A DNA stretch of 64,000 bases from Nematostella vectensis. Its lineage: Eukaryota; Cnidaria; Anthozoa; Actiniaria; Edwardsiidae. Of the stretch, positions 1 to 13,900 are shown piece by piece; position 1 is the first letter of the stretch; the number at the start of each line of letters is the position of its first letter. The notes beneath the pieces are model-generated. The model ran no database searches, was not told the DNA's origin, and saw only the letters and a program-made list of their open reading frames with translations. Both the position numbers and the translations under genes were made by a program. The stretch covers positions 15,451,408-15,515,407 of the forward strand of contig NC_064046.1 of the NCBI RefSeq assembly GCF_932526225.1. Reading direction: 5' to 3'.

Positions 1-2655
1 ATCTATCGAGCGCTATGCTCTATGTTAGAATCTACTTAATCAATTTATCCAAGGAATCTAGTTAATTCTTGTGTGAATAAAATATGTACAGGATCCTGAA
101 CAAAGCATGAGCACATCAAAGATGCTGAGAGTACATAAAAATGTCCCTATACCTTCTTTTTATGTCATGACACACCAAGAACAGTATAATTAAGTATCGA
201 TATTTAAAAAAAAAATAAAGAAAAAAAATAGGCTATCAGCGGGAATCGAACCCGGGTCGCTGCGTTAGTAGTCAAGGGCCCGCAACGAAAGACTAACGTG
301 GCATTGCTGAAGGGAATTTTAACGAAAATTACTTTTAATACTATTGGTATCGTAAACTATCCCAAGCAAAGTCACCATCAGACTGGAGGTTACATTCGGG
401 AAAAGCTTCAGGGTTACATTCGGGAATTTGTTTTACGAGAGTAACCTCCAAAAGGTTACAATCGAAAAATTTTTTTCCGAATGTAAATTCCAAAAAGTAA
501 CATTAGGAAAAATAAAACAGTATACTCGGAAAAAAAGGTATATCAATCTATCGAGCGCTATGCTCTATGTTAGAATCTACTTAATCAAGTTATCCAAGGA
601 ATCTAGTTAGTTCTTGTGTTCATAAAATATGTACAGGATCCTGAACAAAGCATGAGCACATCAAAGATGCTGAGAGTACAAAAAAATGTCCCTATACCTT
701 CTTTTTATGTCATGACACACCCAGAACAGTATAATTAAGTATCGATATTTAAAAAAAAATTAAAGAAAAAAAAATAGGCTATCAGCGGGAATCGAACCCG
801 GGTCGCTGCGTTAGTAGTCAAGTGCCCGCAACGAAAGACTAACGTGGCATTGATTAAGGGAATTGTAATGAAAATTACTTTTAATACTATTGGTATCGTA
901 AACTATCCCAAGCAAAGTCACCATCGGACAAGAGGTTACATTCGGGAAAAGCTTCAGGGTTACATTGGGGAATTTGTTTTACGAGTGTAACCTCCAAAAG
1001 GTTACAATCGATAATTTTTTTTCCAAATGTAATTTCCAAAAAGTAACATTAGGAAAAATAAAACAGTATACTCGGAAAAAAAAAGGTATATCAATCTATC
1101 GAGCGTTATGCTCTATGTTAGAATCTACTTAATCAAGTTATCCAAGGAATCTAGTTAGTTCTTGTGTGCATAAAATATGTACAGGATCCTGAACAAAGCA
1201 TGAGCACATCAAAGATGCTGAGAGTACATAAAAATGTCCCTATACCTTCTTTTTATGTCATGACACACCCAGAACAGTATAATTAAGTATCGATATTTAA
1301 AAAAAAATAAAGAAAAAAAAATAGGCTATCAGCGGGAATCGAACCCGGGTCGCTGCGTTAGTAGTCAAGTGCCCGCAACGAAAGAATAACGTGGCATTGC
1401 TGAAGGGAATTTTAATGAAAATTACTTTTAATACTATTGGTATCGTAAACTATCCCAAGCAAAGTCACCATCGGACTGGAGGTTACATTCGGGAAAAGCT
1501 TCAGGGTTACATTCGGGAATTTGTTTTACGAGTGTAACCTCCAAAAGGTTACAATCGATAATTTTTTTTACGAATGTAAATTCCAAAAAGTAACATTAGG
1601 AAAAATAAAACAGTATACTCGGAAAAAAAGGTATATCAATCTTTCGAGCGCTATGCTCTATGTTAGAATCTACTTAATCAAGTTATCCAAGGAATCTAGT
1701 TAGTTCTTGTGCGCATAAAATATGTACAGGATCCTGAACAAAGCATGAGCACATCAAAGATGCTGAGAGTACATAAAAATGTCCCTATACCTTCTTTTTA
1801 TGTCATGACACACCAAGAACAGTATAATTAAGTATCGATATTTAAAAAAAAAAAAAGAAAAAAAAAATAGGCTATCAGCGGGAATCGAACCCGGGTCGCT
1901 GCGTTAGTAGTCAAGTGCCCGCAACAAAAGACTAACGTGGCATTGCTGAAGGGAATTGTAATAAAAATTACTTTTAATACTGGTGGTATCGTAAACTATC
2001 CCAAGCAAAGTCACCATCGGACTGGAGGTTACATTCGGGAAAAGCTTCAGGGTTACATTCGGGAATTTGTTTTACCAGTGTAACCTCCAAAAGGTTACAA
2101 TCGATAATTTTTTTCCGAATGTAAATTCCAAAAAGTAACATTAGGAAAAATAAAACAGTATACTCGGAAAAAAAGGTGTATCAATCTATCGAGCGCTATG
2201 CTCTTTGTTAGAATCTACTTAATGAAGTTATCCAAGGAATCTAGTTAGTTCTTGTGTGCATAAAATATGTACAGGATCCTGAACAAAGCATGAGCACATC
2301 AAAGATGAGCACATCAAAAATGTCGCTATACCTTCTTTTTATGTCATGACACACCAAGAACAGTATAATTAAGTATCGATATTTAAAAAAAATAAAGAAA
2401 AAAAATAGGCTATCAGCGGGAATCGAACCCGGGTCGCTGCGTTAGTAATCAAGTGCCCGCAACGAAGGACTAACGTGGCATTGCTGAAGGGAATTGTAAT
2501 GAAAATTACTTTTAATACTATTGGTATCGTAAACTATCCCAAGCAAAGTCACCATCGAACTGGAGGTTACATTCGTGAAAAGCTTTAGGGTTACATTCGG
2601 GAATTTGTTTTACGAGTGTATCCTCCAAAAGGTTACAATCGATAATTTTTTTTCC
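1..2655 (+). repeat. Irregular monomers 1-5 (no local HOR)
   Basis: Five individually diverged copies. Copy 1 carries GGGCCCGC in place of GTGCCCGC in the box and GAGAGTAACC in the inverted arm. Copy 2 carries TGATTAAGGG and TTGGGGAATTT. Copy 5 (box at 2409) is the shortest spacing at 538 bp because of the AGCACATC rearrangement near 2291-2326. The same allele combinations appear near 44 kb, 48.5 kb, 50.6-51.2 kb and 59.4-60.5 kb, so this end is related to the right half of the window. No gene is present. Confidence 0.8.
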
Positions 2656-5600
2656 GAATGTAAATTCCAAAAAGTAACATTAGGAAAAATAAAACAGTAT
2701 ACTCGGAAAAAAAGGTATATCAATCTATCGAGCGCTATGCTCTATGTTAGAATCTACTTAATCAAGTTATCCAAGGAATCTAGTTAGTTCTTGTGTGCAT
2801 AAAATATGTACAGGATCCTGAACAAAGCATGAGCACATCAAAGATGCTGAGAGTACATAAAAATGTCCCTATACCTTCTTTTTATGTCATGACACACCAA
2901 GGACATTATAACTAAGTATCGATATTAAAAAAAAAAAAAAAAAGAAACAAAAATATGCTATCAGCGGGAATAGAACCCGGGTAGCTGCGTTAGTAGTCAA
3001 GTGCCCGCAACGAAAGACTAACGTGGCATTGCTGAAGGGAATTGTAATGAAAATTACTTTTAATACTATTGGTATCGTAAACTATCCCAAGCAAAGTCAC
3101 CATCGAACTGGAGGTTACATTCGGGAAAAGCTTTAGGGTTGGATTCGGGAATTTGTTTTACGAGTGTATCCTCCAAAAGGTTACAATCGATAATTTTTTT
3201 CCGAATGTAAATTCCAAAAAGTAACATTAGGAAAAATAAAACAGTATACTCGGAAAAAAAGGTATATCAATCTATCGAGCGCTATGCTCTATTTTAGAAT
3301 CTACTTAATCAAGTTATCCAAGGAATCTAGTTAGTTTTTGTGTGCATAAAATATGTACAGGATCCTGAACAAAGCACGAGCACATCAAAGATGCTGAGAG
3401 TACATAAAAATGTCCCTATACCTTCTTTTTATGTCATGACACACCAAGGACATCATAACTAAGTATCGATATTAAAAAAAAAAAAATAAAGAAACAAAAA
3501 TATGCTATAAGCGGGAATCGAACCCGGGTCGCTGCGTTAGTAGTCAAGTGCCCGCAACGAAAGACTAACGTGGCATTGCTGAAGGTAATTGTAATGAAAA
3601 TTACTTTTAATACTATCGATATCGTAAACTATCCCAAGCAAAGTCACCATCGGACTGAAGGTTACATTCGGGAAAAGCTTCAGGGTTACATTCGGGAATT
3701 TGTTTTACGAGTGTAACCTCCAAAAGGTTACAATCGATAATTTTTTTTCCGAATGTAAATTCCAAAAAGTAACATTAGGAAAAATAAAACAGTATACTCG
3801 GAAAAAAAAGGTATATCAATCTATCGAGCGTTATGCTCTATGTTAGAATCTACTTAATCAAGTTATCCAAGGAATCTAGTTAGTTCTTGTGTGCATAAAA
3901 TATGTACAGGATCCTGAACAAAGCATGAGCACATCAAAGATGCTGAGAGTACATAAAAATGTTCCTATACCTTCTTTTAATGTCATGACACACCAAGAAC
4001 AGTATAATTAAGTATCGATATTTAAAAAAAAAATTAAGAAAAAAAAAGGCTATCAGCGGGAATCGAACCCGGGTCGCTGCGTTAGTAGTCAAGTGCCCGC
4101 AACGAAAGATTAACGTGGCATTGCTGAAGGGAATTGAAATGAAAATTACTTTTAATACTATTGGTATCGTAAACTATCCCAAGCAAAGTCACCATCGGAC
4201 TGCAGGTTACATTCGGGAAAAGCTTCAGGGTTACATTCGGGAATTTGTTTTACGAGTGTAACCTCCAAAAGGTTATAATCGATAATTTTTTTTACGAATG
4301 TAAATTCCAAAAAGTAACATTAGGAAAAATAAAACAGTATACTCGGAAAAAAAGGTATATCAATCTATCGAGCGCTATGCTCTATGTTAGAATCTACTTA
4401 ATCAAGTTATCCAAGGAATCTAGTTAGTTCTTGTGTGCATAAAATATGTACAGGATCCTGAACAAAGCATGAGCACATCAAAGATGCTGAGAGTACATAA
4501 AAATGTCCCTATACCTTCTTTTTATGTCATGACACACCAAGGACATTATAACTAAGTATCGATATTAAAAAAAAAAAAAAAAAGAAACAAAAATATGCTA
4601 TCAGCGGGAATAGAACCCGGGTAGCTGCGTTAGTAGTCAAGTGCCCGCAACGAAAGACTAACGTGGCATTGCTGAAGGGAATTGTAATGAAAATTACTTT
4701 TAATACTATTGGTATCGTAAACTATCCCAAGCAAAGTCACCATCGAACTGGAGGTTACATTCGGGAAAAGCTTTAGGGTTGGATTCGGGAATTTGTTTTA
4801 CGAGTGTATCCTCCAAAAGGTTACAATCGATAATTTTTTTCCGAATGTAAATTCCAAAAAGTAACATTAGGAAAAATAAAACAGTATACTCGGAAAAAAA
4901 GGTATATCAATCTATCGAGCGCTATGCTCTATTTTAGAATCTACTTAATCAAGTTATCCAAGGAATCTAGTTAGTTTTTGTGTGCATAAAATATGTACAG
5001 GATCCTGAACAAAGCACGAGCACATCAAAGATGCTGAGAGTACATAAAAATGTCCCTATACCTTCTTTTTATGTCATGACACACCAAGGACATCATAACT
5101 AAGTATCGATATTAAAAAAAAAAAAATAAAGAAACAAAAATATGCTATAAGCGGGAATCGAACCCGGGTCGCTGCGTTAGTAGTCAAGTGCCCGCAACGA
5201 AAGACTAACGTGGCATTGCTGAAGGTAATTGTAATGAAAATTACTTTTAATACTATCGATATCGTAAACTATCCCAAGCAAAGTCACCATCGGACTGAAG
5301 GTTACATTCGGGAAAAGCTTCAGGGTTACATTCGGGAATTTGTTTTACGAGTGTAACCTCCAAAAGGTTACAATCGATAATTTTTTTTTCCGAATGTAAA
5401 TTCCAAAAAGTAACATTAGGAAAAATAAAACAGTATACTCGGAAAAAAAAGGTATATCAATCTATCGAGCGTTATGCTCTATGTTAGAATCTACTTAATC
5501 AAGTTATCCAAGGAATCTAGTTAGTTCTTGTGTGCATAAAATATGTACAGGATCCTGAACAAAGCATGAGCACATCAAAGATGCTGAGAGTACATAAAAA

Positions 5601-6011
5601 TGTTCCTATACCTTCTTTTAATGTCATGACACACCAAGAACAGTATAATTAAGTATCGATATTTAAAAAAAAAATTAAGAAAAAAAAAGGCTATCAGCGG
5701 GAATCGAACCCGGGTCGCTGCGTTAGTAGTCAAGTGCCCGCAACGAAAGATTAACGTGGCATTGCTGAAGGGAATTGAAATGAAAATTACTTTTAATACT
5801 ATTGGTATCGTAAACTATCCCAAGCAAAGTCACCATCGGACTGCAGGTTACATTCGGGAAAAGCTTCAGGGTTACATTCGGGAATTTGTTTTACGAGTGT
5901 AACCTCCAAAAGGTTATAATCGATAATTTTTTTTACGAATGTAAATTCCAAAAAGTAACATTAGGAAAAATAAAACAGTATACTCGGAAAAAAAGGTATA
6001 TCAATCTATCG
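2656..6011 (+). repeat. Trimer HOR duplicated in tandem (unit 1,641 bp)
   Basis: Boxes at 2957, 3504 and 4049 correspond to 4597, 5144 and 5690 (offsets 1640-1641). Shared private alleles include GGGAATAGAACCC with GGGTAGCTG (box 2957/4597), GGTTGGATTCGG (3136/4777), GCTATAAGCGG (3504/5144), ACTATCGATATCG (3612/5253), TTAATGTCATG and AAAGATTAACG (4107/5748). Left agreement stops around the TTTTTACG/TTTTTCCG difference and right agreement stops at GAGCGC versus GAGTGT (about 4371 versus 6012). The unit copies differ mainly in homopolymer length, so the duplication is recent. Confidence 0.9.
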
Positions 6012-7949
6012 AGTGTTTTGCTCTATGTTAGAATCTACTTAATCAAGTTATCCAAGGAATCTAGTTAGTTCTTGTGTGCATAAAATATGTACAGGATCCT
6101 GAACAAAGCATGAGCACATCAAAGATGCTGAGAGTACATAAAAATGTTCCTATACCTTCTTTTAATGTCATGACACACCAAGAACAGTATAATTAAGTAT
6201 CGATATTAAAAAAAAAAAATAAAGAAAAAAAAAGGCTATCAGAGGGAATCGAACCCGGGTCGCTGCGTTAGTAGTGAAGTGCCCGCAACGAAAGACTAAC
6301 GTGGCATTGCTGAAGGGAATTGTAATGAAAATTACTTTTAATACTATTGGTATCGTAAACTATCCCAAGCAAAGTCACCATCGGACTGGAGGTTACATTC
6401 GGGAAAAGCTTTAGGGTTACATTCGGGAATTTGTTTTACGAGTGTAACCTCCAAAAGGTTACAATCGATAATTTTTTTTCCGAATGTAAATTCCAAAAAG
6501 TAACATTAGGAAAAATAAAACAGTATACTCGGAAAAAAAGGTATATCAATCTATCGAGCGCTATGCTCTATGTTAGAATCTACTTAATCAAGTTATCCAA
6601 GGAATCTAGTTAGTTCTTGTGTGCATAAAATATGTACAGGATCCTGAACAAAGCATGAGCACATCAAAGATGCTTAGAGTACATAAAAATGTCCCTATGC
6701 CTTCTTTTTATGTCATGACACACCAAGGACATTATAACTAAGTATCGATATTAAAAAAAAAAAATAAAGAAAGAAACAAAAATATGCTATCAGCGGGAAT
6801 CGAACCCGGGTAGCTGCGTTAGTAGTCAAGTGCCCGCAACGAAAGACTAACGTGGCATTGCTGAAGGGAATTGTAATGAAAATTACTTTTAATACTATTG
6901 GTATCGTAAACTATCCCAAGCAAAGTCACCATCGAACTGGAGGTTACATTCGGGAAAAGCTTTAGGGTTAGATTCGGGAATTTGTTTTACGAGTGTATCC
7001 TCCAAAAGGTTACAATCGATAATTTTTTTCCGAATTTAAATTCCAAAAAGTAACATTAGGAAAACTAAAACAGTATACTCGGAAAAAAAGGTATATCAAT
7101 CTATCGAGCGCTATGCTCTATGTTAGAATCTACTTAATCAAGTTATCCAAGGAATCTAGTTAGTTCTTGTGTGCATAAAATATGTACAGGATCCTGAACA
7201 AAGCACGAGCACATCAAAGATGCTGAGAGTACATAAAAATGTCCCTATACCTTCTTTTTATGTCATGACACACCAAGGACATTATAACTAAGTATCGATA
7301 TTAAAAAAAAAATAATAAAGAAACAAAAATATGCTATCAGCGGGAATCGAACCCGGGTCGCTGCGTTTGTAGTCAAGTGCCCGCAACGAAAGACTAACGT
7401 GGCATTGCTGAAGGGAATTGTAATGAAAATTACTTTTAATACTATCGATATCGTAAACTATCCCAAGCAAAGTCACCATCGGACAGGAGGTTACATTCGG
7501 GAAAAGCTTCAGGGTTACATTCGGGAATTTGTTTTACGAGTGTAACCTCCAAAAAATTACAATCGATAATTTTTTTTCCGAATGTAAATTCCAAAAAGTA
7601 ACATTAGGAAAAATAAAACAGTATACTCGGAAAAAAAAAAAGGTATATCAATCTATCGAGCGTTATGCTCTATGTTAGAATCTACTTAATCAAGTTATCC
7701 AAGGAATCTAGTTAGTTCTTGTGTGCATAAAATATGTACAGGATCCTGAACAAAGCATGAGCACATCAAAGATGCTGAGAGTACATAAAAATGTTCCTAT
7801 ACCTTCTTTTAATGTCATGACACACCAAGAACAGTATAATTAAGTATCGATATTTAAAAAAAAAAAATTAAGAAAAAAAAAGGCTATCAGCGGGAATCGA
7901 ACCCGGGTCGCTGCGTTAGTAGTCAAGTGCCCGCAACGAAAGACTAACG
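6012..7949 (+). repeat. Irregular monomers 12-15
   Basis: Transition between the trimer and 7-mer blocks. Copies mix alleles of both: the box at 6235 has CAGAGGGAATC like those at 8431 and 12258, while boxes at 6786 and 7333 have the ACAAAAATATGC spacer of the trimer and 9-mer families. The copy near 7550 has a private AAAAAATTAC that destroys the second hairpin arm. No gene is present. Confidence 0.75.
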
Positions 7950-10900
7950 TGGCATTGCTGAAGGGAATTGAAATGAAAATTACTTTTAATACTATTGGTA
8001 TCGTAAACTATCCCAAGCAAAGTCACCATCGGACTGCAGGTTACATTCGGGAAAAGCTTCAGGGTTACATTCGGGAATTTGTTTTACGAGTGTAACCTCC
8101 AAAAGGTTATAATCGATAATTTTTTTTACGAATGTAAATTCCAAAAAGTAACATTAGGAAAAATAAAACAGTATACTCGGAAAAAAAGGTATATCAATCT
8201 ATCGAGTGTTTTGCTCTATGTTAGAATCTACTTAATCAAGTTATCCAAGGAATCTAGTTAGTTCTTGTGTGCATAAAATATGTACAGGATCCTGAACAAA
8301 GCATGAGCACATCAAAGATGCTGAGAGTACATAAAAATGTTCCTATACCTTCTTTTAATGTCATGACACACCAAGAACAGTATAATTAAGTATCGATATT
8401 AAAAAAAAAAAAAAATAAAGAAAAAAAAAGGCTATCAGAGGGAATCGAACCCGGGTCGCTGCGTTAGTAGTGAAGTGCCCGCAACGAAAGACTAACGTGG
8501 CATTGCTGAAGGGAATTGAAATGAAAATTACTTTTAATACTATTGGTATCGTAAACTATCCCAAGCAAAGTCACCATCGGACTGCAGGTTACATTCGGGA
8601 AAAGCTTCAGGGTTACATTCGGGAATTTGTTTTACGAGTGTAACCTCCAAAAGGTTATAATCAATAATTTTTTTTACGAATGTAAATTCCAAAAAGTAAC
8701 ATCAGGAAAAAAAAAACAGTATACTCGGAAAAAAAGGTATATCAATCTATCGAGTGTTTTGCTCTATGTTAGAATCTACTTAATCAAGTTATCCAAGGAA
8801 TCTAGTTAGTTCTTGTGTGCATAAAATATGTACAGGATCCTGAACAAAGCATGAGCACATCAAAGATGCTGAGAGTACATAAAAATGTTCCTATACCTTC
8901 TTTTAATGTCATGACACACCAAGAACAGTATAATTAAGTATCGATATTAAAAAAAAAAAAATAAAGAAAAAAAAAGGCTATCAGAAGGAATCGAACCCGG
9001 GTCGCTGCGTTAGTAGTGAAGTGCCCGCAACGAAAGACTAACGTGGCATTGCTGAAGGGAATTGTAATGAAAATTACTTTTAATACTATTGGTATCGTAA
9101 ACTATCCCAAGCAAAGTCACCATCGAACTGGAGGTTACATTCGGGAAAAGCTTTAGGGTTACATTCGGGAAATTGTTTTACGAGTGTAACCTCCAAAAGG
9201 TTACAATCCATAATTTTTTTTACGAATGTAAATTCCAAAAAGTAACATTAGGAAAAATAAAAGAGTATACTCGGAAAAAAAGGTATATCAATCTATCGAG
9301 CGCTATGCTCTATGTTAGAATCTACTTAATCAAGTTATCCAAGGAATCTAGTTAGTTCTTGTGTGCATAAAATATGTACAGGATCCTGAACAAAGCATGA
9401 GCACATCAAAGATGCTGAGAGTACATAAAAATGTTCCTATACCTTCTTTTTATGTCATGACACACCAAGAACAGTATAATTAAGTATCGATATTAAAAAA
9501 AAAAATAAAGAAAAAAAAATAGGCTATCAGCGGGAATCGAACCCGGGTCGCTGCCTTAGTAGTCAAGTGCCCGCAACGAAAGACTAACGTGGCATTGCTG
9601 AAGGGAATTGTAATGAAAATTACTTTTAATACTATTGGTATCGTAAACTATCCCAAGCAAAGTCACCATCGAACTGGAGGTTACATTCGGGAAAAGCTTT
9701 AGGGTTAGATTCGGGAATTTGTTTTACGAGTGTATCCTCCAAAAGGTTACAATCGATAATTTTTTTCCGAATGTAAATTCCAAAAAGTAACATTAGGAAA
9801 AATAAAACAGTATACTCGGAAAAAAAGGTATATCAATCTATCGAGCGCTATGCTCTATGTTAGAATCTACTTAATGAAGTTATCCAAGGAATCTAGTTAG
9901 TTCTTGTGTGCATAAAATATGTACAGGATCCTGAACAAAGCACGAGCACATCAAAGATGCTGAGAGTACATAAAAATGTCAAATACCTTCTTTTTATGTC
10001 ATGACACACCCAGAACAGTATAATTAAGTATCGATATTTAAAAAAAAAAAATAAAGAAAAAAAAAATAGGCTATCAGCGGGAATCCAACCCGGGTCGTTG
10101 CGTTAGTAGTCAAGTGCCCGCAACGAAAGACTAACGTGGCATTGCTGAAGGGAATTGTAATGAAAATTACTTTTAATACTATTGGTATCGTAAACTATCC
10201 CAAGCAAAGTCACCATCGGACTGGAGGTTACATTCGGGAAAAGCTTCAGGGTTACATTCGGGAATTTGTTTTACGAGTGTAACCTCCAAAAGGTTACAAT
10301 CGATAAATTTTTTTCCGAATGTAAATTCCAAAAAGTAACATTAGGAAAAATAAAACAGTATACTCGGAAAAAAAGGTATATCAATCTATCGAGCGCTATG
10401 CTCTTTGTTAGAATCTACTTAATGAAGTTATCCAAGGAATCTAGTTAGTTCTTGTGTGCATAAAATATGTACAGGATCCTGAACAAAGCATGAGCACATC
10501 AAAGATGAGCACATCAAAAATGTCGCTATACCTTCTTTTTATGTCATGACACACAAAGAACAGTATAATTAAGTATCGATATTAAAAAAAAAAAATAAAG
10601 AAACAAAAATATGCTATCAGCGGGAATCGAACCCGGGTCGCTGCGTTAGTAGTCAAGTGCCCGCAACGAAAGACTAACGTGGCATTGCTGAAGGGAATTG
10701 TAATGAAAATTACTTTTAATACTATCGATATCGTAAACTATCCCAAGCAAAGTCACCATCGGACTGGAGGTTACATTCGGGAAAAGCTTCAGGGTTACAT
10801 TCGGGAATTTGTTTTACGAGTGTAACCTCCAAAAGGTTACAATCGATAATTTTTTTTCCGAATGTAAATTCCAAAAAGTAACATTAGGAAAAATAAAACA

Positions 10901-13900
10901 GTATACTCGGAAAAAAAAAAGGTATATCAATCTATCGAGCGTTATGCTCTATGTTAGAATCTACTTAATCAAGTTATCCAAGGAATCTAGTTAGTTCTTG
11001 TGTGCATAAAATATGTACAGGAACCTGAACAAAGCATGAGCACATCAAAGATGCTGAGAGTACATAAAAATGTTCCTATACCTTCTTTTAATGTCATGAC
11101 ACACCAAGAACAGTATAATTAAGTATCGATATTTAAAAAAAAAAATAAAGAAAAAAAAAATAGGCTATCAGCGGGAATTTGAACCCGGGTCGCTGCGTTA
11201 GTAGTCAAGTGCCCGCAACGAAAGACTAACGTGGCATTGCTGAAGGGAATTGTAATGAAAATTACTTTTAATACTATTGGTATCGTAAACTATCCCAAGC
11301 AAAGTCACCATCGGACTGGAGGTTACATTCGGGAAAAGCTTCAGGGTTACATTCGGGAATTTGTTTTACGAGTGTAACCTCCAAAAGGTTACAATCGATA
11401 ATTTTTTTCCGAATGTAAATTCCAAAAAGTAACATTAGGAAAAATAAAACAGTATACTCGGAAAAAAAGGTATATCAATCTATCGAGCGCTATGCTCTTT
11501 GTTAGAATCTACTTAATGAAGTTATCCAAGGAATCTAGTTAGTTCTTGTGTGCATAAAATATGTACAGGATCCTGAACAAAGCATGAGCACATCAAAGAT
11601 GCGGAGAGTACATAAAAATGTCCCTATACCTTCTTTTTATGTCATGACACACCCAGAACAGTATAATTAAGTATCGATATTTAAAAAAAAAAATAAAGAA
11701 AAAAAAATAGGCTATCAGCGGGAATCAAACCCGGGTCGCTGCGTTAGTAGTCAAGTGCCCGCAACGAAAGACTAACGTGGCATTGCTGAAGGGAATTGAA
11801 ATGAAAATTACTTTTAATACTATTGGTATCGTAAACTATCCCAAGCAAAGTCACCATCGGACTGCAGGTTACATTCGGGAAAAGCTTCAGGGTTACATTC
11901 GGGAATTTGTTTTACGAGTGTAACCTCCAAAAGGTTATAATCGATAATTTTTTTTACGAATGTAAATTCCAAAAAGTAACATTAGGAAAAATAAAACAGT
12001 ATACTCGGAAAAAAAGGTATATCAATCTATCGAGTGTTTTGCTCTATGTTAGAATCTACTTAATCAAGTTATCCAAGGAATCTAGTTAGTTCTTGTGTGC
12101 ATAAAATATGTACAGGATCCTGAACAAAGCATGAGCACATCAAAGATGCTGAGAGTACATAAAAATGTTCCTATACCTTCTTTTAATGTCATGACACACC
12201 AAGAACAGTATAATTAAGTATCGATATAAAAAAAAAAAAAAATAAAGAAAAAAAAAGGCTATCAGAGGGAATCGAACCCGGGTCGCTGCGTTAGTAGTGA
12301 AGTGCCCGCAACGAAAGACTAACGTGGCATTGCTGAAGGGAATTGAAATGAAAATTACTTTTAATACTATTGGTATCGTAAACTATCCCAAGCAAAGTCA
12401 CCATCGGACTGCAGGTTACATTCGGGAAAAGCTTCAGGGTTACATTCGGGAATTTGTTTTACGAGTGTAACCTCCAAAAGGTTATAATCAATAATTTTTT
12501 TTACGAATGTAAATTCCAAAAAGTAACATTAGGAAAAATAAAACAGTATACTCGGAAAAAAAGGTATATCAATCTATCGAGTGTTTTGCTCTATGTTAGA
12601 ATCTACTTAATCAAGTTATCCAAGGAATCTAGTTAGTTCTTGTGTGCATAAAATATGTACAGGATCCTGAACAAAGCATGAGCACATCAAAGATGCTGAG
12701 AGTACATAAAAATGTTCCTATACCTTCTTTTAATGTCATGACACACCAAGAACAGTATAATTAAGTATCGATATTAAAAAAAAAAAAATAAAGAAAAAAA
12801 AAGGCTATCAGAAGGAATCGAACCCGGGTCGCTGCGTTAGTAGTGAAGTGCCCGCAACGAAAGACTAACGTGGCATTGCTGAAGGGAATTGTAATGAAAA
12901 TTACTTTTAATACTATTGGTATCGTAAACTATCCCAAGCAAAGTCACCATCGAACTGGAGGTTACATTCGGGAAAAGCTTTAGGGTTACATTCGGGAAAT
13001 TGTTTTACGAGTGTAACCTCCAAAAGGTTACAATCCATAATTTTTTTTACGAATGTAAATTCCAAAAAGTAACATTAGGAAAAATAAAAGAGTATACTCG
13101 GAAAAAAAGGTATATCAATCTATCGAGCGCTATGCTCTATGTTAGAATCTACTTAATCAAGTTATCCAAGGAATCTAGTTAGTTCTTGTGTGCATAAAAT
13201 ATGTACAGGATCCTGAACAAAGCATGAGCACATCAAAGATGCTGAGAGTACATAAAAATGTTCCTATACCTTCTTTTTATGTCATGACACACCAAGAACA
13301 GTATATCTAAGTATCGATATTAAAAAAAAAATAAAGAAAAAAAAATAGGCTATCAGCGGGAATCGAACCCGGGTCGCTGCCTTAGTAGTCAAGTGCCCGC
13401 AACGAAAGACTAACGTGGCATTGCTGAAGGGAATTGTAATGAAAATTACTTTTAATACTATTGGTATCGTAAACTATCCCAAGCAAAGTCACCATCGAAC
13501 TGGAGGTTACATTCGGGAAAAGCTTTAGGGTTAGATTCGGGAATTTGTTTTACGAGTGTATCCTCCAAAAGGTTACAATCGATAATTTTTTTCCGAATGT
13601 AAATTCCAAAAAGTAACATTAGGAAAAATAAAACAGTATACTCGGAAAAAAAGGTATATCAATCTATCGAGCGCTATGCTCTATGTTAGAATCTACTTAA
13701 TGAAGTTATCCAAGGAATCTAGTTAGTTCTTGTGTGCATAAAATATGTACAGGATCCTGAACAAAGCACGAGCACATCAAAGATGCTGAGAGTACATAAA
13801 AATGTCAAATACCTTCTTTTTATGTCATGACACACCCAGAACAGTATAATTAAGTATCGATATTTAAAAAAAAAAAAAAAAAGAAAAAAAAAATAGGCTA

